Made by a program: the position numbers and the translations under genes
Shown here: one piece after another, positions 6,053-11,161 of the stretch
How positions within the stretch are numbered: position 1 is the stretch's first letter
Layout: each line of letters begins with the position of its first letter
NCBI GenBank assembly: GCA_007130265.1
Contig: SLST01000358.1
Coordinates: 1-11,161, forward strand
Source of the DNA: Spirochaetales bacterium
Lineage (GTDB): Bacteria; Spirochaetota; Spirochaetia; DSM-27196; SLST01
DNA: 11,161 bases
Reading direction: 5' to 3'
Notes under the pieces: model-generated
Database searches by the model: none
Seen by the model: only the letters and a program-made list of their open reading frames with translations
Told to the model about the DNA's origin: nothing

Positions 6053-8377
6053 CTAGCTGGAGTCCCCACCCAGGATCGGTGAGTCGACGAATGAGGAGGG
6101 TGAGACCCCGAACCTTCGCTTGAACGCACGCCGGAAGACATCCGCGCTTGCGTACCCGGTGTGTCGCGCGATCTCGTCGACGGTCATTCGCGTTGACCGC
6201 AGCAGGTGTGCCGCCTCATTCATCCGCAACTGCTCGAGGTACGCAGAAAACGTCGTCCCGGCGATCCGTCGGAACAGGTACGAGAGGTACACTTCCGAGA
6301 ACGAGAACTCGAGCGCCAGGCGCTTCAGCCCCATATCCGATTCGGTGAAGTGAGCGTTGACGAACTCGAGTATGGCGCGTCTGTGCCGGTGGTACGGGCC
6401 ATCCTGTTCTGCGACGCCCTCGGCGAGCCCGAGCAACCCATCCAGCTGGCGCGCAATGTACTCCCCGATCGAGAGATCCGGCGCATTCGCCGGCCACCTG
6501 CCGCGCTCGGGCGGGTCGACTGATGCGAGAACCTTGTTCCGCGTCCCTTCGATCTCGTCGGCCAGCCCTTTCAGCATGGGGACTGAGAGGCTGCGCTTCA
6601 CGAGGTTCTCCTCTCTGATTGTCCCGAGTAGCCCCCGTAGCTCCTCGACGCGGCCGGTCTCCACGAAACTCACGACCCGCGACTCCAGATCCGGAGGATA
6701 GTAGTAGTACAGCTCGCGGTTGGACATGGTCATAGAGCCGTCGGTTGACATCGACCGCATCGCGGACATCGCAGCGCGCAGGGATTCGGGCACCTCCGTG
6801 AGCCGTTCGACGGGAGCGCCTCGGACAACGATACACCGCACCTCGTTGCGCGAGTTGATGAGTCGTGTCACACGATCGACCGTACCGCGTAGTTCGCGGT
6901 CGGCGTCGGCCGGCTCCGGGGCCGACAGCGAGACGACCACGGCAATCCGGTTCAGGCTGACCCCGTGGACGAGCGAGCCGGCCGGGAGAACGGCCTCGAG
7001 TTGATCCTTGACGAGCGTGCTCTTCACGACGAACTCGTACACGATCTCGTCGCTTGCCTCGTCGTAGTATCCATCTATGAAGACGCAGAAGACTCCGTAC
7101 GACGGCGCGGACATCTCCACCTCGTAGTGACGGAGCGTCGCGTGAAGCTCGTTTTCGGTGGGGAAATCGCCTCGGAGCAGGCGGTCGATGATCACCTGCC
7201 GCACGAAAGGCTTCTGCTCCTCCATCAGTCTTCGCAGTGACGCGTGTCGCTGGGTCAGCCGGTAGACCGACTCCGACAGCTCATCGAGCCCGCTCGTCTC
7301 GCCGCCGAAAATGCCCGATCTGGCGCGGACGACCCCGTCACGCAGAAGGTCCGAGATCGCGACCAGAGGTCGAGAAGTCCGATACGCGAGCAGAAGCGAA
7401 ACGGGTATCCCGAACAGGACGACAATCGCGGCGACGATGATGAACAGGGTGGTGATCTGCTGCGACTGCTCGAAGAAGACGTGTCGCGGGACGGCCACGG
7501 CAACGATCCAACCAAAAGCCGGTGAGCGCTCGTAGGCGACCGCAAGCGGTCCGGTGCTCCAGGGGAGGTACTCCACCCCCTGACTCGCTGCGGCGGGGAT
7601 AGCCTCCAGAACCTCGCGCGTCATGCCGCTATACTCGGGCGAAGACGCGTCGACTACGACGGATCCGTCCGCGGTCGCGACGAGAACGACGCCGCCCTGC
7701 GGTATGAGCTGATCCGCAATGAGGCGGCCGATCGCCTCCCGATCGATCAAGGCCGCCACAACGCCACGACTGCGGATCCGTGGCGCGGAAGGCAATGCGT
7801 ACCGCAACTCGAGCACACTGCGAGGGGCGCCGCGGTAGATGATCTGCCGGTACACCATCTCCGCGCCAAAGTGGTCGTCCCGCGAGAAAGTCATGAGCCA
7901 CTCATCGTGGCCAAGGCCCGGCTCTTCGAAGAAGTTGTGGTAGAAGGTACGCGTGTCGACAAAGACCTCGCTACGCGTGAAGAGAATGCGCGGCGAAGAG
8001 AAGTAGACCAGGATGTCGATGAGAAAAGGATCGTCGACCTTGGAAATCAGGCTCGAGCGGTGAGCGTCTCCTACGTCGGTGATGCGCGCGATGTCGAGTG
8101 GATGCTCCATGAAGAGCAGCGGACGCAGCACGGGATCACGCCGGATGTTGGTGAGGGCGCGGTCGATCCGGCCGCTCGTCGAATCGACGATCTCCCGGAC
8201 GAGGGCAAGGATTCGGGCGTTCGCTTCGAGCACGTCCGCCTCAATCGCGCGTATCTGAAACGCAAAGTAGACGGCCCCCACGGCAACGGGAAGAAAGAGG
8301 GCAACCATGAACACGAGGAAGAGACGGAGAAGCAGTCGAAGCGCACGGCGCTCGTGTACGGTACCAGATCGAGCCAA
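6053..8377 (-). CDS. Transmembrane AraC-family transcriptional regulator (YesS/YtdP-like)
   Basis: With the TTG at 8377 the protein has 774 residues, close to B. subtilis YesS and YtdP. Order of parts: short basic cytoplasmic N-terminus; membrane segment at about 14-41 (LLLRLFLVFMVALFLP...); extracytoplasmic sensor region of about 265 residues, possibly Cache-like; second membrane segment at about 308-331; a cytoplasmic linker region; and a C-terminal AraC double helix-turn-helix at about 668-766 with the conserved GYASADVFRRAFKRRFGVSP. It has no kinase or receiver domain, so it should link an outside signal directly to DNA. The frame stays open to a TTG at 8458, but no ribosome-binding site is there, a strong hairpin intervenes and the added residues are featureless; GAGG precedes the chosen TTG by 5 bases. 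The GTG at 8437 is another option. It sits between SBP-C and SBP-B and probably controls this cluster. Confidence 0.9.
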   Translation of the reverse strand: MARSGTVHERRALRLLLRLFLVFMVALFLPVAVGAVYFAFQIRAIEADVLEANARILALVREIVDSTSGRIDRALTNIRRDPVLRPLLFMEHPLDIARITDVGDAHRSSLISKVDDPFLIDILVYFSSPRILFTRSEVFVDTRTFYHNFFEEPGLGHDEWLMTFSRDDHFGAEMVYRQIIYRGAPRSVLELRYALPSAPRIRSRGVVAALIDREAIGRLIADQLIPQGGVVLVATADGSVVVDASSPEYSGMTREVLEAIPAAASQGVEYLPWSTGPLAVAYERSPAFGWIVAVAVPRHVFFEQSQQITTLFIIVAAIVVLFGIPVSLLLAYRTSRPLVAISDLLRDGVVRARSGIFGGETSGLDELSESVYRLTQRHASLRRLMEEQKPFVRQVIIDRLLRGDFPTENELHATLRHYEVEMSAPSYGVFCVFIDGYYDEASDEIVYEFVVKSTLVKDQLEAVLPAGSLVHGVSLNRIAVVVSLSAPEPADADRELRGTVDRVTRLINSRNEVRCIVVRGAPVERLTEVPESLRAAMSAMRSMSTDGSMTMSNRELYYYYPPDLESRVVSFVETGRVEELRGLLGTIREENLVKRSLSVPMLKGLADEIEGTRNKVLASVDPPERGRWPANAPDLSIGEYIARQLDGLLGLAEGVAEQDGPYHRHRRAILEFVNAHFTESDMGLKRLALEFSFSEVYLSYLFRRIAGTTFSAYLEQLRMNEAAHLLRSTRMTVDEIARHTGYASADVFRRAFKRRFGVSPSSFVDSPILGGDSS

Positions 8378-8399
8378 CGGAACCTCGGAATACAGGAAC

Positions 8400-8425
8400 G
8401 GTGCACCCCGTAGGCGGGGCGCACC
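8400..8425 (-). other. Strong hairpin between SBP-C and the regulator gene, no T-tract
   Basis: On the minus strand GGTGCGCCCCG pairs with CGGGGTGCACC around the tetraloop CCTA, giving 11 pairs of which one is G-U. That mismatch is tolerated only in minus-strand RNA, which fits transcription in this direction. The next bases are GTTCCTGTATTCC, so it is not a standard terminator. A hairpin after a binding-protein gene can protect the upstream mRNA from 3' exonucleases, as known between malE and malF. It may be what lowers regulator expression relative to SBP-C. Confidence 0.5.
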
Positions 8426-8454
8426 GCTATACTGCACCGCCGGAGAGCTCGGGA

Positions 8455-10164
8455 TCAATACCCCGCGGCTCTCACGGTCTGCTGCATGATCTCCACGTAG
8501 CGGTCCACACCGGCTCGCTCGAGCTCCCGCACATAGGCGTTCCAGTCGGAGTCGCTGTCGATGTTCCGCTCTCCGGTGACGAAATCGGCGTAGTACTGCT
8601 CGACAAGTCCGGGAGATCCGGCGACACCCAGGAGGAGCGCCTGAAGCTCTGCCAGCTCGTCCTGGTACTCATCAGCCACTACGAGCCCGGGAGGCAGATG
8701 ATGGTCAACCTTGTAAGGCTCATAGAGCTGGTTGGTGTCGACCGCAAGCCTCCACTCCTGCTTCGTTGGGTCGTCGGCATCAGCAGGGTCGAGAGCTCCT
8801 CCGCCTCCGGTCGTCCAGAAGGGGGATAGCCGTCTCCAGCCGTCCCACGACCGATCTTCACCGTAGGTCTGGGCGGTGTCAAGCTCGACGATATCTGCCG
8901 GCAGGCCGTCGCGACCCAGGTACCGTCCGGACGCCCGCTCCTCTTCGGTCAGCCACCGGTAGTCGACATCCGGCCACCACCAGCGGTCACCGATCATCAT
9001 GTTGTCCAGCGACTCGTAAAACCAGTCGTTCAGTCGTGCGATCACCTCCGGATGCCGCGCATCGCGCGTGATCACGGTGTGATGCTGGATCACGAACGGA
9101 TAGAAGACCGTCTGCCGCAGCCCGGTCGGTCCCTCCAGCGGCGCGATGGGGTGGAAGTCGGCGAATCGACCGGAACCCTCCCAGCTGTTGATGCTGAAGA
9201 CGCCGTACCAGCCGGCGGGGACCGCGCCCAGGAGGGCGGGACCAGGCGACTCGACAATGGCGCGCAGCTGATCCCGGTTCTGCGTAAAGGAGTCTGGCAG
9301 GAAGAGTCCTTCACGATAGAGACGTGCCATGTAGCGGATCCCATCTCTCCATTCAGGGGTATTCGCCACGAACTGCAGATCGCCGCCGGTGCGCTTGAGG
9401 TAGTTGAAGTAATCGGTATAGATGAACGAGCTCATCAGGTACGATACGAGAGGCTCACCACGCCAGGCCCCGCTCGCCGCGGCCGCCATGGGAATCGTGT
9501 CGGCACGACCGGTGCGGTTCGGATCGCGGTCGCGGAAGGCGACCAGCATCTCGTAGAACTCTTCCGTTGTTTCGGGCACGTCGAGGTCTAGCTCCTCGAG
9601 CCACGGCATGTAGACCCACATCTTCTGGCTCATCGTGCAGTGGTAGCAGTTCCCCTCGAGCGTCGGGAACGAGTACCGGTTGCCGTCGGGCATGACGAGC
9701 TGCCCGGCATAGCCCGGATTCTCCGCGAGCGTCTGTGAGAGGGCCGGCATCCAGTTCTCGATGAGATCATCAACAGCGATGAAGTTCCCGAACAGTCCGT
9801 TGGTGTAGATCTGCTGCGGATTGAACAGTTGCTGATTCATGAAGGTGTCCGGCAGGTCTCCGCTCGCGAGCACCAGATTCAGCCGCTCCTGAGCAACGTT
9901 CATCTCCGCGATCTCGACGAAGTTCATGCGGACATTCGTCAGATCCTCGAACCACTGCGTGAAAGCCGCTCCCTCGTAGTTCCCGTCGTGAGCGGCTGCG
10001 CCGTACGTCGTCCAGACGTCGATCGTCACCATCTCATCCACGATTGGGTACGTGCCCGGTGGATTCGCGATCACCTCCGGCGCGGCGGCTTCGGTCTGGC
10101 CCGTGGCCATGACAAACGCGGCACCGAGTGCGACCAGCAGGGCGGTCAATATCACTCTCTTCAT
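8455..10164 (-). CDS. Extracellular solute-binding protein SBP-C of a CUT1 sugar ABC importer (LplA/LipO/AlgQ-like)
   Basis: This 569-residue protein has exactly the length of SBP-A and is its closest relative among the complete paralogues. Residues 1-20 form a signal peptide (MKR, hydrophobic core, ending FVMA) followed by TGQTE; there is no lipobox cysteine. Landmarks are NPPGTYPIVDE (34-44), CYHC (173-176), WLEELDLDVPETTEEFYEML and the loop DPNRTGRAD (214-222). I chose the ATG at 10164 because GAGGAGG lies just upstream and because translation from the longer in-frame start at 10236 would put 24 arginine- and glycine-rich residues before the signal peptide. It follows the edge-cut regulator after 196 bases containing phased repeats that could control it. 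It ends 77 bases before the start of the second regulator, so SBP-C, regulator and SBP-B probably form one operon. The ligand is not indicated by the sequence. Confidence 0.93.
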   Translation of the reverse strand: MKRVILTALLVALGAAFVMATGQTEAAAPEVIANPPGTYPIVDEMVTIDVWTTYGAAAHDGNYEGAAFTQWFEDLTNVRMNFVEIAEMNVAQERLNLVLASGDLPDTFMNQQLFNPQQIYTNGLFGNFIAVDDLIENWMPALSQTLAENPGYAGQLVMPDGNRYSFPTLEGNCYHCTMSQKMWVYMPWLEELDLDVPETTEEFYEMLVAFRDRDPNRTGRADTIPMAAAASGAWRGEPLVSYLMSSFIYTDYFNYLKRTGGDLQFVANTPEWRDGIRYMARLYREGLFLPDSFTQNRDQLRAIVESPGPALLGAVPAGWYGVFSINSWEGSGRFADFHPIAPLEGPTGLRQTVFYPFVIQHHTVITRDARHPEVIARLNDWFYESLDNMMIGDRWWWPDVDYRWLTEEERASGRYLGRDGLPADIVELDTAQTYGEDRSWDGWRRLSPFWTTGGGGALDPADADDPTKQEWRLAVDTNQLYEPYKVDHHLPPGLVVADEYQDELAELQALLLGVAGSPGLVEQYYADFVTGERNIDSDSDWNAYVRELERAGVDRYVEIMQQTVRAAGY

Positions 10165-10223
10165 CTTGCATCCTCCTCTGGTCCGGCTCGCAGGCCGCCC
10201 AACGCAACCTGATTCCTGCCGAA

Positions 10224-10233
10224 CCTCCGGAGG
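10224..10233. repeat. Palindrome CCTCCGGAGG in the SBP-C upstream region
   Basis: A perfect 10-base palindrome lies 60 bases upstream of the SBP-C start. It could be half-sites of an operator, but a 10-base palindrome in GC-rich DNA is weak evidence. The rest of the gap nearer the gene holds only the ribosome-binding site of SBP-C. Confidence 0.2.
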
Positions 10234-10284
10234 CATTGTGCGCGCGTCCGTGGCATTCAGATAGCCGTGAATTGTTCAAGTAGT

Positions 10285-10342
10285 CCGACGATACTTACGT
10301 TGGGGCCGACGTTTCTCTGGTTGAGCCGACGTCTCTCTGGTT
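10285..10342 (-). promoter_or_regulatory. Helically phased CCGACG repeats, candidate AraC-regulator binding site
   Basis: CCGACG occurs at 10285, 10306 and 10326, that is with spacings of 21 and 20 bases, about two helical turns. The second and third copies belong to an 18-base direct repeat (10305-10322 and 10325-10342) that differs at one base (GCCGACGTTTCTCTGGTT against GCCGACGTCTCTCTGGTT). AraC-family proteins typically bind tandem direct half-sites with such spacing. The element is about 120-180 bases upstream of SBP-C and directly after a regulator gene of that family. No good -35/-10 pair is visible between it and SBP-C, which is compatible with an activator-dependent promoter. Confidence 0.5.
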
Positions 10343-10360
10343 CGCGTCGCGTCGCGCGCG

Positions 10361-11161
10361 TCAGACATCCCGGCCCGGTGAGGTAACCGAGTCGACGAAG
10401 GCGGACGGGGAGACGCCGAACCGACGCTTGAACGCGCGACGGAAGACATGCGCGCTGCCGTAGCCCACGTGCTCGGCGACCTGATCCACGGTCATCCGGG
10501 TCGTGCGAAGCAGACCGGCGGCTTCGTCCATCCGCAGCCGTTCGAGGTACGAAGAGAAGGTCGTTCCGGCAATCTGACGGAAAAGGTGGGAGAGGTACAC
10601 CTCCGAGAACGAAAACTCGAGCGCGAGGCGCTTGAGACCCATGTCAGGTTCAGAGAAGTGCGTGTCCACAAAGTCGAGGATCGCCCGTTTATACTTGTGC
10701 TCTTGGCCGTTGCGCCGGGCGGCGCGTTGAGCGAGCTCGCGCAATCCCTGTAGCTGGTGTCTGATGTGGTCATTGATCGACAACTCGGGCTCGGGGACCG
10801 GGCACTCGTCGTCGCCGTCGGTCTCGAGCCTTGCAAGGATCTTGTGACGTGTACCTTCGAGCTCGTCTGCGAGCGCTTTGAGCATGCGGACCGAGAGGCT
10901 TCGTCGTTCGAAGTTCTCATCTTCTATGGGGCCGAGCAGACTCTCAAGCTCCTCGGCACGGCCCGACTCGACGATGTTGACGATGCGGGCCTCGAGATCA
11001 GCCGGGTAGTAGTAACAGGAGTCCCGATGAGCGGCTGATGCCCGCCCCACCCCGGACTCATCCTCAGGAATCGTCCGCAACGCCGACATCGCCGCGCGAA
11101 GCGATTCAGGAACGTCGAACAGACGCTCCACACGAGGGCCGGGAACGACAATACAGCGCAC
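10361..11161 (-). CDS. AraC-family transcriptional regulator, C-terminal part (cut by window edge; YesS/YtdP-like)
   Basis: The frame is open to the right edge, so the N-terminus lies outside the window; the first codon seen (GTG for valine) matches an internal valine of the other regulator and is not a start. The 266 residues present cover the end of the cytoplasmic linker region and the AraC DNA-binding domain (about 158-258) with GYGSAHVFRRAFKRRFGVSP. Over 101 aligned residues of that domain I counted 81 identities with the regulator at 6053-8377, so the two are recent paralogues and may recognise similar DNA. The upstream part aligns too (VPESLRAAMSA), so a transmembrane sensor of the same build is expected in the missing part. 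An acidic insert (DGDDEC) and fewer linker matches show the linker evolves faster. It sits just upstream of SBP-C and its candidate operator. Confidence 0.9.
   Translation of the reverse strand: MRCIVVPGPRVERLFDVPESLRAAMSALRTIPEDESGVGRASAAHRDSCYYYPADLEARIVNIVESGRAEELESLLGPIEDENFERRSLSVRMLKALADELEGTRHKILARLETDGDDECPVPEPELSINDHIRHQLQGLRELAQRAARRNGQEHKYKRAILDFVDTHFSEPDMGLKRLALEFSFSEVYLSHLFRQIAGTTFSSYLERLRMDEAAGLLRTTRMTVDQVAEHVGYGSAHVFRRAFKRRFGVSPSAFVDSVTSPGRDV

Noticed and set aside
4824..6056. 410-codon open frame on the plus strand opposite SBP-B
   Set aside because: It lies antisense to a gene with clear family features, has no ribosome-binding site, and its translation is rich in R, H, D and G without any domain. 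Long antisense frames are expected in GC-rich genes.
10165..10236. N-terminal extension of SBP-C to an upstream start at 10236
   Set aside because: It would add 24 arginine/glycine-rich residues before a normal signal peptide, and the internal ATG at 10164 has a strong GAGGAGG site.
10232..10257. GGCATT repeated at a 20-base interval near the phased CCGACG repeats
   Set aside because: Six bases repeated once is expected by chance, and the flanks do not match.
1..11161. CRISPR arrays, tRNA or rRNA genes, insertion sequences, transposases
   Set aside because: I looked on both strands and found no regularly spaced repeats, cloverleaf-like segments or transposase-like frames. The only large repeats are the paralogous genes themselves.

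Overview
All protein genes in this window lie on the minus strand, so the locus reads from high to low coordinates. It is a carbohydrate-uptake locus of the CUT1 ABC-importer class. It holds four paralogous extracellular solute-binding proteins (SBPs; one cut by the left edge), one pair of inner-membrane permeases and two membrane-anchored AraC-family regulators (one cut by the right edge). The high GC content and the mature N-termini reading A(A/T)GQTE straight after the signal peptide, with no lipobox cysteine, are typical of Spirochaetota SBPs (Spirochaeta/Sediminispirochaeta/Treponema relatives). The phylum is an inference; nothing in the window fixes the genus.

Layout in transcription order: C-terminal part of an AraC regulator (10361-11161); a 196-base gap with three helically phased CCGACG repeats; SBP-C (8455-10164); a strong hairpin without a T-tract; a full-length transmembrane AraC regulator of YesS/YtdP type (6053-8377); SBP-B (4317-6032) only 20 bases further on; an AT-rich 138-base gap with a candidate promoter flanked by two inverted repeats; permease 1, LplB-like (3213-4178), overlapping permease 2, LplC/YtcP-like (2284-3219), by 7 bases; a 98-base leader; SBP-A (476-2185); a clear intrinsic terminator (426-453); a 197-base stretch with no recognisable content; a second copy of the leader; and the start of SBP-D (1-166).

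Proposed working: an SBP captures an oligosaccharide outside the cytoplasmic membrane and docks on the LplB/LplC-like channel. Import is powered by an ATPase that is not encoded here, probably a shared MsmX/UgpC-type subunit. The regulators sense an extracytoplasmic signal through a domain between two membrane segments and act on DNA through a C-terminal AraC domain. The regulator-SBP order occurs twice, which suggests duplication of a sensor/binding-protein cassette around one permease pair. The SBPs resemble the LplA/LipO/AlgQ group and carry a calcium-loop-like motif, so an oligosaccharide, perhaps acidic, is a reasonable substrate guess but is not shown by the sequence.

The most interesting unexplained signals are the leader shared by SBP-A and SBP-D, whose hairpin has a compensatory base-pair change, the phased repeats upstream of SBP-C, the AT-rich promoter island before the permeases, and a CYHC cysteine pair in all three complete SBPs.
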